Origin: Citreicoccus inhibens
GTDB taxonomy: Bacteria > Myxococcota > Myxococcia > Myxococcales > Myxococcaceae
Length of the DNA: 64,000 nt
Direction of reading: 5' to 3'
Assembly (NCBI RefSeq): GCF_019039035.1
Contig: NZ_JAHNZT010000019.1
Span: 62,001-126,000 of the forward strand
Shown: positions 34,416 to 42,939 of the stretch, in pieces
Layout of the letters: each line of letters starts with the position of its first letter
Numbering within the stretch: position 1 is the first letter of the stretch
Translations under genes and position numbers: made by a program
Notes under the pieces: generated by a model
Databases searched by the model: none
The model's input: the letters and a program-made list of their open reading frames with translations, nothing else
What the model was told of the DNA's origin: nothing

Positions 34416-36551
34416 CTAGTTCTTGCCGCGCATGCGCGAGCGGCCCCCCGGACTCTTCGACGCGGCCGGCCGGCCTCCCCTGCCCTTGCGAGGCGTGGCC
34501 GCCACCGCGTCCACGGCCTTGGGCGGCGCCTTGAGCAGCGAGCGCGAGGCGGGCTTGAGTCCCATGTCCATGTCCTTGAGCAACTGGACGCGGTCGCGGA
34601 ACTCCGCGGCCTTCTCGAACTGCATCTCGTCCGCGGCCTTGAGCATGTCCTGGGTGAACTCCGCGATGAGCCGCTTGATCTCCTTCGGGACCAGCACGTC
34701 GTTCTCGCCCTCGGCGGCCATGGGCAGCGCCATGGCGCCCGCGTCGTAGTCGGGCAGGTGCTCCGAGAGGTCCGTGATGTTGCTGCGGACCGAGCGCGGG
34801 GTGATGCCGTGCTGCGTGTTGTACGTGCGCTGCGTGTCCCGGCGCCGCGCCGTCTCCTCCATGGCGCGCTTCATCGAGTCGGTGAGGTGATCCGCGTACA
34901 TGATGACGCGGCCATTCACGTTGCGCGCCGCGCGGCCAATGGTCTGGATGAGCGACACGTGGCTGCGCAGGAAGCCTTCCTTGTCCGCGTCGAGGATGGC
35001 GACCAGCGACACCTCGGGGATGTCCAAGCCCTCGCGCAGCAGGTTGATGCCCACCAGCACATCGAACTCGCCCTTGCGCAGATCGCGGATGATGGCGGTG
35101 CGCTGGATGGCATCGATGTCTGAGTGCAGATAGCGAACCTTGACGCCCACATCGGCGAAGTACTCGGTGAGGTCCTCCGCCATGCGCTTGGTGAGCGTCG
35201 TCACCAGCACGCGCTCTTTGCGAGACACGCGCTGACGGACCTCCTCCAGCAGATCATCCACCTGATTGCCGGCGGGCCGCGTCTCCACCTCGGGGTCGGT
35301 CAAGCCCGTGGGGCGGATGATCTGCTCCACCACCACGCCCTTGGACTTCTGCAGCTCATACTCGGCCGGCGTCGCGGAGACATAGACGACCTGAGGCACC
35401 AGCTCCTCGAACTCACCGAACTTCAGCGGGCGGTTGTCGAGCGCGCTCGGCATGCGGAAGCCGTACGAGACGAGCGTCTCCTTGCGCGCGCGGTCGCCTC
35501 GGTACATGGCGCCAATCTGAGACACCGTCTGGTGGCTCTCGTCGATGAGGACGAGCAGGTCGCGCGGGAAGTAGTCGATGAGGCACGGGGGCGGCTCCCC
35601 CGGCGCGCGCCCGGAGAAGTGGCGCGAGTAGTTCTCGATGCCGTTGCAGTACCCCACCTGCTCGATCATCTCGAGGTCATACATGGTGCGCTGTTCGAGC
35701 CGCTGCGCCTCGACCAGCTTGCTGTCGCGCTTGAAGAGCTGGAGCTGCTCGGAGAGTTCCTCGCGGATGGTCTGCATGGCGCGCTGGCGCGCCTCGGGGC
35801 CGGCCACGTAGTGACTCGCGGGGAAGATGACCAGCTTCTCGAGCTGGCCGTGCGTCTCGCCGCGCAGCGGGTCGAACTCGGTGATGCGCTCCACCTCGTC
35901 GCCGAAGAAGCTGACGCGCACCGCGCGCTCCTCTTCGTAGATGGGGAACACCTCCACCGTGTCGCCGCGCGCGCGGAAGGTGCCGCGGTGGAAGTCGAGG
36001 TCGTTGCGCTCGTACTGCGCCTCCACCAACTGGCGCATGAACGTGTCGCGCCCCAACTCCGCGCCCACGTTCAACCGGATGGCCAGGTCCACGTAGGAGC
36101 GAGCGGCGCCCAGGCCGTAGATGCAGGACACGCTGGCCACGATGACGACGTCGTCGCGCGTGCGGAGGCTGTGCGTGGCCGAGTGCCGCATCCGCTCGAT
36201 GTTGTCGTTGATGGACGAGTCCTTCTCGATGAAGGTGTCCGACGAGGGGACGTAGGCCTCGGGCTGGTAGTAGTCGTAGTACGAGACGAAGTACTCGACG
36301 GCGTTGTGCGGGAAGAGCGTCTTGAACTCTCCGTAGAGCTGGGCGGCCAGCGTCTTGTTGTGCGCGATGACGAGCGTGGGCCGCTTCACGTTGGCGATGA
36401 GGTTCGCCATCGTGAACGTCTTCCCCGAGCCCGTGACGCCCAGGAGAGTCTGGTAGCGGTCGCCTCGCAGCAAGCCCTCGGTGAGCTCCTGGATGGCGCG
36501 TGGCTGGTCGCCTTGCGGCGTGTGGTCACTGACGAGCTGGAACTCCGGCAT
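34416..36551 (-). CDS. uvrB: Excinuclease ABC subunit B
   Basis: The 711-residue helicase-like damage verifier starts at ATG 36551 ([17 protein letters not shown]); the longer open frame upstream is not credible. Motifs: Walker [15 protein letters not shown], the DNA-inserted beta-hairpin ([20 protein letters not shown]), Walker [12 protein letters not shown], helicase motifs V-VI and a C-terminal UVR domain binding UvrC ([17 protein letters not shown]). uvrA is not in the window. A hairpin (CCCCG/CGGGG, 36568-36582) lies 17 nt before the ATG. No clear SOS box was found. Confidence 0.97.
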   Translation of the reverse strand: MPEFQLVSDHTPQGDQPRAIQELTEGLLRGDRYQTLLGVTGSGKTFTMANLIANVKRPTLVIAHNKTLAAQLYGEFKTLFPHNAVEYFVSYYDYYQPEAYVPSSDTFIEKDSSINDNIERMRHSATHSLRTRDDVVIVASVSCIYGLGAARSYVDLAIRLNVGAELGRDTFMRQLVEAQYERNDLDFHRGTFRARGDTVEVFPIYEEERAVRVSFFGDEVERITEFDPLRGETHGQLEKLVIFPASHYVAGPEARQRAMQTIREELSEQLQLFKRDSKLVEAQRLEQRTMYDLEMIEQVGYCNGIENYSRHFSGRAPGEPPPCLIDYFPRDLLVLIDESHQTVSQIGAMYRGDRARKETLVSYGFRMPSALDNRPLKFGEFEELVPQVVYVSATPAEYELQKSKGVVVEQIIRPTGLTDPEVETRPAGNQVDDLLEEVRQRVSRKERVLVTTLTKRMAEDLTEYFADVGVKVRYLHSDIDAIQRTAIIRDLRKGEFDVLVGINLLREGLDIPEVSLVAILDADKEGFLRSHVSLIQTIGRAARNVNGRVIMYADHLTDSMKRAMEETARRRDTQRTYNTQHGITPRSVRSNITDLSEHLPDYDAGAMALPMAAEGENDVLVPKEIKRLIAEFTQDMLKAADEMQFEKAAEFRDRVQLLKDMDMGLKPASRSLLKAPPKAVDAVAATPRKGRGGRPAASKSPGGRSRMRGKN

Positions 36552-36600
36552 GATCCTGGATTTAACACCCCGCTCGTCGGGGCGACGCAGGATCGTGCCT

Positions 36601-36626
36601 GCCCGTCTGGAGGAAGACGGACGGGC
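36601..36626 (-). terminator. Hairpin after the M28 peptidase gene
   Basis: GCCCGTC (36601-36607) pairs with GACGGGC (36620-36626) just after the M28 stop on the minus strand. A second hairpin with CCCCG/CGGGG and then TGTTAAAT on the minus strand (36568-36582) follows. Together they may separate the peptidase from uvrB. Confidence 0.4.
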
Positions 36627-36627
36627 G

Positions 36628-38331
36628 CTACCGGGCCCCCGCCTCGCCCGTGACGGCCTGCGTCTTGAGCGCCTCCAGGGCACGCAGGCGGGCCGCCTCG
36701 AACTCATCGCCCCGATTCCAGCGCGGGGCCTCCGGCAGGCGCGACACCTGGGCGCCCAGCAGGAAGAAGAGCTGGACATCCTCCACGGCACCAGACCAAT
36801 CCCACTCCGGGCGCAGCTCATCCGAGGGCTGGTGGTAGTGCCGGGCCTCCCACTCCTCGCGCCGCTGCTTGCCCCAGCCCTCGGGCCGGCCCACGAAGTC
36901 CATACCGCTGCCGAAGTAGGCGGCCGGAATCCCCTGGCGCGCGAAGTTGAATTGATCCGAGCGGTAGAAAAAGCCCCGGTCCGAGAGTTGATCCGCCTTC
37001 ACCTCGCGCCCCTGCGACTTCGCCAGCGCGATGATGAGCGGATCCAGGTTGGACTTGCCCAACCCGATGACCGTGACGTCGCGCGTGCGGCCGTGGATGT
37101 TCGCGCCGTCGATGTTGATGTTCGCGGCGATGCGGCCCGGCGGCACCGGCGGGTGCTCGGCGAGGAACTGCGAGCCCAGCAATCCCTGCTCCTCGGCGGC
37201 CACCGCCGCGAAGAGAATGGAGCGACGCGGCGGCGAGGACAGCTGCTGGAACGCGCGGGCCACGGCGAGCATCGCGGACACGCCCGAGGCGTTGTCCACC
37301 GCGCCGTTGTAGATGGCGTCCTCGCCCGGCTTGGGGTCCGCCTTCATTCCGAGGTGATCATGGTGCGCGCTGTACAGCACGACCTCGTGCTTGAGCGTGG
37401 GATCGCTTCCGGGCAGCAGGCCCAGCACGTTCGCGGTGGGGCGACGACGCACCTGCGTGGCGAACCGCGCCGACACCGTCACGCCGAGCGGCACGGGCTT
37501 GAACTCGCGCCGCTGGGCCGAGGCTCGGAGCGCGTCCAGGTCCTGCCCCGCGAGCTTCAACACGCGGCGCGTGGCGTCCTCGGTGGTCCACGCCTTCACT
37601 TCCAACCGCGGGCCCGCGGCGGCGGGCAGCTCGAACTGCTCGCCGGACCAGGAGCTCTGCACCACCTGCCAGGGATAGCCCGCGCTCTGCTGCGTGTGGA
37701 GGATGATGGCGCCCGCGGCCCCCATCTTCGCGGCCTGCTCGTACTTGTAATCCCAGCGGCCGTACCAGAGTCGTGTGCGCCCGGCGAACAGGCGCGGGTC
37801 ATCCTCGGGGTCGTTGTTGAGGATGAGCAGCGTCTTGCCGCGCAAATCCATGCCCTTGAAGTCGTCCCAGCCGTACTCCGGCGCCACGATGCCGTAGCCC
37901 ACGAACACCAGTTCGGACTGCTCCAGCTTCGCCTCGGGTGCCTGCACGCCGGAGACGGCGATGAAGTCGTCGCGGAACTTCAGCTCGGTGGCGGAGGCCG
38001 CGCCGGGCGCGAGGAAGGCCATCGTGTCCGGATGGCCCGACAGCCCGACCAGCTCAAAGGGTTGCAGGTACGAGCCGTCCTGGCCCATGGGCTGGAGGCC
38101 GGAGGCCTCGAACTGCGCGGCGATGTACGCCTGCGCCAGCGCGTCGCCACGAGTCCCCGGGCCTCGGCCCTCCAGCAAGTCCCCCGCGAGGAAGCGCACG
38201 TGCGCGCGGAGCACGTTCGCGTCGATGGCTCGCGCCGCGCTCTTCTCCGCGGGGGTCACCGAGGGCGCCGAACCGGCCGCGAGGGCCGAGCCGGCACCGA
38301 GACACATCAGCAGAGGCCAGAAGTGACTCAT
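36628..38331 (-). CDS. M28-family zinc aminopeptidase-like secreted protein
   Basis: The 567-residue protein starts at ATG 38331 with a signal peptide ([20 protein letters not shown]). It has a PA insert (about 120-260) and an M28 catalytic core: YSAHHDHLG (first zinc ligand His), [13 protein letters not shown] (bridging Asp), [15 protein letters not shown] (Glu base and Glu ligand) and [11 protein letters not shown]28 enzymes release N-terminal residues or process glutamyl peptides in the periplasm or medium. The start codon lies 45 nt after cysS on the same strand. Predatory nutrition is a reasonable role, but that is inference. Confidence 0.9.
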   Translation of the reverse strand: MSHFWPLLMCLGAGSALAAGSAPSVTPAEKSAARAIDANVLRAHVRFLAGDLLEGRGPGTRGDALAQAYIAAQFEASGLQPMGQDGSYLQPFELVGLSGHPDTMAFLAPGAASATELKFRDDFIAVSGVQAPEAKLEQSELVFVGYGIVAPEYGWDDFKGMDLRGKTLLILNNDPEDDPRLFAGRTRLWYGRWDYKYEQAAKMGAAGAIILHTQQSAGYPWQVVQSSWSGEQFELPAAAGPRLEVKAWTTEDATRRVLKLAGQDLDALRASAQRREFKPVPLGVTVSARFATQVRRRPTANVLGLLPGSDPTLKHEVVLYSAHHDHLGMKADPKPGEDAIYNGAVDNASGVSAMLAVARAFQQLSSPPRRSILFAAVAAEEQGLLGSQFLAEHPPVPPGRIAANINIDGANIHGRTRDVTVIGLGKSNLDPLIIALAKSQGREVKADQLSDRGFFYRSDQFNFARQGIPAAYFGSGMDFVGRPEGWGKQRREEWEARHYHQPSDELRPEWDWSGAVEDVQLFFLLGAQVSRLPEAPRWNRGDEFEAARLRALEALKTQAVTGEAGAR

Positions 38332-38376
38332 GGCCCCTGGGCGTAACACGAAGCCCAACGTCTCCGCTGGGGGATT

Positions 38377-39846
38377 TCAGGTGGAGGCGGGAGCCACCTT
38401 CCACACCGTGCCACCTGGCGTGTCCATGATTTCCACTCCCTGCTCCTTGAGGAGCCCTCGGACCCGGTCGGACTCCGCGAAGTTCTTCGCCGCGCGCGCC
38501 GCCGCCCGCTCTCCGAGCAGCCGCTCCACCTGTGCCACGTCGATGCCCCGCTCGCGCACCGCGCGATCCCGCCGGCGCAACAACCACTCCGCGGGAGAGT
38601 CCTCGAACAGCCCGAGCACGGACGACACGCGGCGCACTTCCTCGCGCAGCGCCTGCAGCGTGCGACCGACCATCGCCTTGTCCTTCACGGGCGGCTTGTC
38701 GGTCAGCTCGTTCATCAGCGCGAACAACCCGGACAAGGCCGCCAGGGCGCCCGCGCTGTTGAAGTCGTCGTCCATCGCGGTCTCGAACTCGGCGCGGAAG
38801 CGACCAGGCTCACCGTGCAGCGGGCCGGCGGCGAAGTCCTTCCCGGCCACGCGCTCGTCCACCTTGCGCAGCGTCTCGTAGAAGTACTCGAGCCGCGCCT
38901 CGGCGTCCGCGAGGGCCTTGTCCGCGAAGTTGAGCGGGTGCCGGTAGTGCGTGGAGAGGAAGAAGAAGCGCAGGGCCTCGGGGTCCACTCGCGTCAGCGC
39001 GTCGCGCAGGCGCACCACGTTGCCCAGCGACTTGGACATCTTCGCGCCTTCCAGGTCCAGGAAGCCGCAATGCATCCAGTACTTCGCCATCCGCTGATCC
39101 GTCGCGGACTCGCTCTGGGCGATCTCGTTCTCGTGGTGGGGGAAGATGAGATCCAGGCCGCCGCCGTGGATGTCGAACGAGGCGCCCAGGTACTTCTCGC
39201 TCATCGCGGAGCACTCGATGTGCCACCCCGGCCGTCCCTTGCCCCAGGGGCTGTCCCAGGACGGCTCGCCCGGCTTGGCCGCCTTCCACAGCGCGAAGTC
39301 GAGCGGCTCGCGCTTCTGGTCGCCCGGCTGCACGCGCTCGCCCACGCACAGCTCCTCGAGGTTGCGCTTGGACAGCTTGGCGTAGTCCGCATCACGGCTG
39401 ACGGAGAAGTAGACATCGCCCTGGGACTCGTAGGCGTAGCCCTTGTCCACGAGCTTTTGGATGATGGCGACGATCTCCGGGATGGTCTGGCTCACGCGGG
39501 GCGAGACATCCGGCTCCAGCAGGTGGAGCGCCTGGGCGTCCTCGCGGAACGCCTCGACGAAGCGGGCCGCCAGGGCCACCGGGGCCTCGCCCGTCTCGTG
39601 CGCGGCCTTGATGATCTTGTCGTCCACGTCCGTGTAGTTGCGGACGTAGGTCACCTCGTAGCCGCGGTAGCGCAGGTAGCGGACCACCACGTCGAAAGAG
39701 GTGAACGTGCGCGCATTCCCGATATGGACGTAGCTATAGACCGTGGGCCCACAGACGTAGATCCCCACCTTGCCCGGGACGAGGGTCTCGAGCAGCTCCT
39801 TCTGCATGGACATCGTGTTGAAGAGCCGGATGGGGGGCGGGGACAC
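38377..39846 (-). CDS. cysS: Cysteinyl-tRNA synthetase
   Basis: The 489-residue class I enzyme charges tRNA-Cys. It shows the zinc-ligand set ([17 protein letters not shown] with [17 protein letters not shown]), the KMSKS loop (AKMSKSLGN) and a C-terminal helical domain ending with the anticodon-binding region. GTG 39846 is the first codon; the GGAG before it is 11 nt away, slightly far. It lies upstream of the M28 peptidase on the minus strand. Confidence 0.96.
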   Translation of the reverse strand: MSPPPIRLFNTMSMQKELLETLVPGKVGIYVCGPTVYSYVHIGNARTFTSFDVVVRYLRYRGYEVTYVRNYTDVDDKIIKAAHETGEAPVALAARFVEAFREDAQALHLLEPDVSPRVSQTIPEIVAIIQKLVDKGYAYESQGDVYFSVSRDADYAKLSKRNLEELCVGERVQPGDQKREPLDFALWKAAKPGEPSWDSPWGKGRPGWHIECSAMSEKYLGASFDIHGGGLDLIFPHHENEIAQSESATDQRMAKYWMHCGFLDLEGAKMSKSLGNVVRLRDALTRVDPEALRFFFLSTHYRHPLNFADKALADAEARLEYFYETLRKVDERVAGKDFAAGPLHGEPGRFRAEFETAMDDDFNSAGALAALSGLFALMNELTDKPPVKDKAMVGRTLQALREEVRRVSSVLGLFEDSPAEWLLRRRDRAVRERGIDVAQVERLLGERAAARAAKNFAESDRVRGLLKEQGVEIMDTPGGTVWKVAPAST

Positions 39847-40032
39847 GATGGCGGGTCTCCTCGGGTGTTGGTGGGTGTGGCCGGCACTCTAGGATCCCGG
39901 GTCCCACACAGGCCAGCAATACACAGCGGCCCGGAGGTATCAGCCGGCGTTGCCCGGTAGAATCCGGCCGCTCCGGGCGCAACCTCGGGCAACCAGGCAG
40001 GAGACTCCCGTCCCCCGCCCGACTCAGGGAGA

Positions 40033-41553
40033 ATGGTCCGCATGGCTCCACCGAACCCCAAGCGCCCGCCGCGACCGCCCCGCCCGCCGGGAAAGCAAGC
40101 GGCCCCGGACGACTCGGTGGACCTCCCCTTCGACGATGACGAGGTCGCCCCGCTCCAGGCGGATGACCCGCGCCCCCAGCGGGTGCCCCAGTTCCCGGCG
40201 GGGCCGCGCAAGGGGCGGCGGCGCAAAGGGGGCGACCGGACGGGCTCGGACCGGGAGCTGTCCCCGCGGCTCGACTGGCACAAGGAGTACTCGGACCCCG
40301 GTCATCCCCCGGCGTTCCTCTACGTGGAGAAGGGCCCTGGCGCCGGACAGCTCGTGCCGGTGCAGCAGGGAGCCATGACGCTGGGGCGCTCGTCGTCGTC
40401 GGACCTGCGGCTGCAACACGCCTCCATCAGCCGCCGCCATGCCCAGCTCACCCGCAAGGGCAACCACTGCGTCCTGAGGGACCTGGGCAGCCAGAACGGC
40501 ACCTTCGTCAATCGGGTGCGCATCACCGGCGAGGTCGAGCTGAACTCCGGCGACGAGCTCAGCCTGGGGAACGCCGTGCTTCGGTTGCGGGGTCCTGGTG
40601 GGACGCCCGCCGCGGGGCTGCCCGCAGTGCACCCACCCGAGCCCCCTCCTCCAGAGCCCCCTCGCCGGCGACGCGCCAGCTCCTTGGCCGTGGCGTTGCT
40701 GGCCGCCGCGGGAGGATCCGCCGTGGCGGCCCTCCTCACGTTCGCGGCGGTTCGCGCCACGGAGACCCAACCCTCGGTGATTCCCGCGGCGCCTCCGAGC
40801 GAGGCCACAGCGCCTCCACCCGAGCCGCCTCGGCCCGGCATCCACCTGACGGCGACGGAAGTGGACCCCTCCTCGGACGACACGCCCGAGGAAGCGCCCA
40901 CCGAGACACGCAGCGCCGCCCAGGTGGCGCGGGCGGGAGGCCGGGGTTCGGCCGCGGCGCAGCGGGAGGCCCAGGAGTCTCGTGCCGGAGGTCGAGGCCC
41001 GGGTTCATCCGCCGCGCCTCGCGAGCCGCAGGAGCCCCGCGTGCGCACGCGCGCGGCCACCGCGGCCGCGGAGCGTGGAGGGGCGCAGCAGGTGGTGGAG
41101 GTCACGCCGGCGCGGGGAGGCGCCTCGGCGCTGGAGGCGGATGTTCGCGCCCGCTACGAATCCGGCAACGTCGCGGCTGCGCGAGAGCGAGCCCAAAGCG
41201 CGAAGCTGACGGCGCTGGCCGCACTGCTGACCCGCTACGAGGCCGCGGAAGCCGACGCGCGCAAGGCCTTGGCGAAGCGGGACCTGCCCCACGCCATCGC
41301 GTCGTTGACCACGGCCTTGTCGCTGGATTTCGAGCTGTCGCATGGTTGGAGCAAGCAAGGTCCGGTGCTGCGCAAGCAACTGGCCGGACTGCACACCCTG
41401 GTGGGTCGGGAGGCCGCCCAGGGGGGTCGGCAAGACGAGGCGCGCGAGCACTACGAGCGAGCCCTCCAATACGACTCGGAGGATCGCGAGGCACGCGACG
41501 GACTGACCCGACTCAGCGGCGCCGAATCCCGCGCGCCAGCAGCACCGCGTTGA
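40033..41553 (+). CDS. FHA-domain single-pass membrane protein
   Basis: The 506-residue protein has a disordered basic/Pro-rich N terminus, an FHA domain (about 95-190; MTLGRSSSSDLRL, SISRRHAQL, GSQNGTFVN) that binds phosphothreonine, one membrane helix (about 216-240), and a Pro/Ala/Glu-rich outer part with a helical TPR-like C terminus (about 370-500). The FHA therefore faces the cytoplasm. The first ATG is 40033; ATG 40042 is a good alternative. Its end overlaps the opposing gene by 41 nt. No Ser/Thr kinase is adjacent. Confidence 0.86.
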   Translation: MVRMAPPNPKRPPRPPRPPGKQAAPDDSVDLPFDDDEVAPLQADDPRPQRVPQFPAGPRKGRRRKGGDRTGSDRELSPRLDWHKEYSDPGHPPAFLYVEKGPGAGQLVPVQQGAMTLGRSSSSDLRLQHASISRRHAQLTRKGNHCVLRDLGSQNGTFVNRVRITGEVELNSGDELSLGNAVLRLRGPGGTPAAGLPAVHPPEPPPPEPPRRRRASSLAVALLAAAGGSAVAALLTFAAVRATETQPSVIPAAPPSEATAPPPEPPRPGIHLTATEVDPSSDDTPEEAPTETRSAAQVARAGGRGSAAAQREAQESRAGGRGPGSSAAPREPQEPRVRTRAATAAAERGGAQQVVEVTPARGGASALEADVRARYESGNVAAARERAQSAKLTALAALLTRYEAAEADARKALAKRDLPHAIASLTTALSLDFELSHGWSKQGPVLRKQLAGLHTLVGREAAQGGRQDEAREHYERALQYDSEDREARDGLTRLSGAESRAPAAPR

Positions 41554-42178
41554 CGCAGACAAAGGCGCTGAGCATCAACGCGACGAGCAGCCGCCCCCGG
41601 TCCGCCCCAGGGCGTTCCCCCTCCACGAGCAACCAGAGCCGCCCCTCTCGCGGCTGAACCTCGCCTTGCGCGCGCAGGAGCGCGAAGGCCTCCCGGTAAC
41701 GCGGGGCCTCCTCCTCGGAGAGCAGGCGACCTCGCATGGCGAAGGGCGTGGGGTCAGGGCGCGACGGCGGCCGTCCTTCATCCCAGCGCTCTCCCGGCAA
41801 TGGCGCGCGGCGCACGACGAAGGGCGAGTCCCGCAGCCCCACCAGCACAGAGAAGCTGTCGCCCTGGCGCTCATAGGCCCCGCGCGAGGTGGGGATGCCA
41901 TGCACCTGGGCGTAGCGGTTGGTGACGAGCCGCTCGTAGCGATAGTCCCCTTCCGCGCCCAGCGTCAGCGGCGTGGCGGACGAGGCGAAGTACGCGAGGT
42001 CCTGCCACTGCACCGCCAGCAGCGCAAGGCCCAGCACCATGCCCATCAGCGCCACCGAGGGACGTACGCCCACGCGTCCCCGGGTGGAGAGGCGCGCCTC
42101 CAGTTCCTCGATGCGGCGCGCGCGCTCGTCCCGTACGAGGGCCAGCTCGGATTCAGGGTCGAAGGAGGGCTCGGTCAT
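41513..42178 (-). CDS. Two-helix membrane protein of unknown function
   Basis: The protein (221 residues from ATG 42178) has an Arg/Glu-rich helical start (ERARRIEELEARL), a first membrane helix (about 42-60, SVALMGMVLGLALLAVQW), a soluble domain of mixed beta strands, and a second helix (about 195-215) near the C terminus. Both termini would be cytoplasmic. No Shine-Dalgarno is present before the ATG, which lies within 10 nt of the cdnL terminator stem. Convergent overlap with the FHA gene is 41 nt. No family recognised. Confidence 0.7.
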   Translation of the reverse strand: MTEPSFDPESELALVRDERARRIEELEARLSTRGRVGVRPSVALMGMVLGLALLAVQWQDLAYFASSATPLTLGAEGDYRYERLVTNRYAQVHGIPTSRGAYERQGDSFSVLVGLRDSPFVVRRAPLPGERWDEGRPPSRPDPTPFAMRGRLLSEEEAPRYREAFALLRAQGEVQPREGRLWLLVEGERPGADRGRLLVALMLSAFVCVNAVLLARGIRRR

Positions 42179-42193
42179 GGGCCGAAAACACGA

Positions 42194-42224
42194 CGCCCCG
42201 GATTCCAACAGGGAACCCGGGGCG
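42194..42224 (-). terminator. Terminator of cdnL
   Basis: CGCCCCGG (42194-42201) pairs with CCGGGGCG (42217-42224); inside, TTCC pairs with GGAA. On the minus strand the stem is followed by TCGTGTTTTC. The sequence also forms the leader of the next minus-strand gene at 42178. Confidence 0.65.
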
Positions 42225-42264
42225 GAGGTGATACCGGAGGCAGCTGGCCGCCCGCGGTGAAAGG

Positions 42265-42759
42265 TCAGGCGAGGTTGAAGATCTTCTTCAGGTCGGACTC
42301 GATCTCTTCCTCGGAGCAGTCCTTGGCCAGCGACAGCTCCTTGATGAGCAGCGAGCGAGCGGTATCGAGCATCTTGCGCTCACCGAAAGACAGGTCCTTG
42401 TCGCCCTTGAGCAGGTAGAGGTCGCGCAGCACCTCGGCGATCTCGAACACGGAGCCGGTCTTGATCTTCTCCATGTACTCGCGGTACCGACGGTTCCACG
42501 TCGTCGAGTCCACGGAGATGTCCTTCTCCTTCAGGATGGAGTAGACCTGCTTGACGTCCTCCTCGCTGATGATCTCCCGCAGGCCGACGGAGCCGACCTT
42601 GTTGATCGGGATCATGATCCGCATCCCGTTCTCCAGGATGCGCAGCACGTAGAACGACTGGCGCTGTCCGGCCACTTCGGTGTGCTCGATGCCCATCACC
42701 TCACCGACGCCCTGGCCCGGATAAACCGCCTTGTCACCAGTCTTGAAGCTGGTCTGCAC
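42265..42759 (-). CDS. cdnL: CdnL/CarD-family RNA polymerase-binding regulator
   Basis: The 164-residue protein matches the CarD_CdnL_TRCF family: N-terminal RNAP beta-subunit-binding domain (MQTSFKTGDKAVYPGQGVGEV), GMRIMIPINK and a helical DNA-interacting C-terminal domain with STTWNRRYREYM. CdnL is essential in Myxococcus xanthus, where it stabilises open complexes at sigma-A promoters. GTG 42759 is preceded by a near-perfect AAGGAGG; the upstream in-frame ATG at 42852 is rejected. It is divergent from comEC and followed by a terminator. Confidence 0.96.
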   Translation of the reverse strand: MQTSFKTGDKAVYPGQGVGEVMGIEHTEVAGQRQSFYVLRILENGMRIMIPINKVGSVGLREIISEEDVKQVYSILKEKDISVDSTTWNRRYREYMEKIKTGSVFEIAEVLRDLYLLKGDKDLSFGERKMLDTARSLLIKELSLAKDCSEEEIESDLKKIFNLA

Positions 42760-42805
42760 TAACTGCCTCCTTGAAAGACTCAACCCCCGGCCTTCAAGCC
42801 GGGCA

Positions 42806-42834
42806 CTACTACCACAAACCACATCGACGGGCAA
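42806..42834 (-). promoter_or_regulatory. Candidate cdnL promoter
   Basis: On the minus strand TTGCCC (42834-42829) and TAGTAG (42811-42806) are 17 nt apart. A CCCGGC/GCCGGG hairpin (42786-42803) lies at the expected transcript start, before the AAGGAGG ribosome-binding site. Confidence 0.3.
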
Positions 42835-42939
42835 CGAGATCGCCTTGACCACCCAAGGTGGGCCCGACTACGGTGTCCGCTTTTGTACGCGCTGTCGCTC
42901 GGTGTGAGCGACGCGTAGGGTGGCGGGCGGGGGTCGGGC

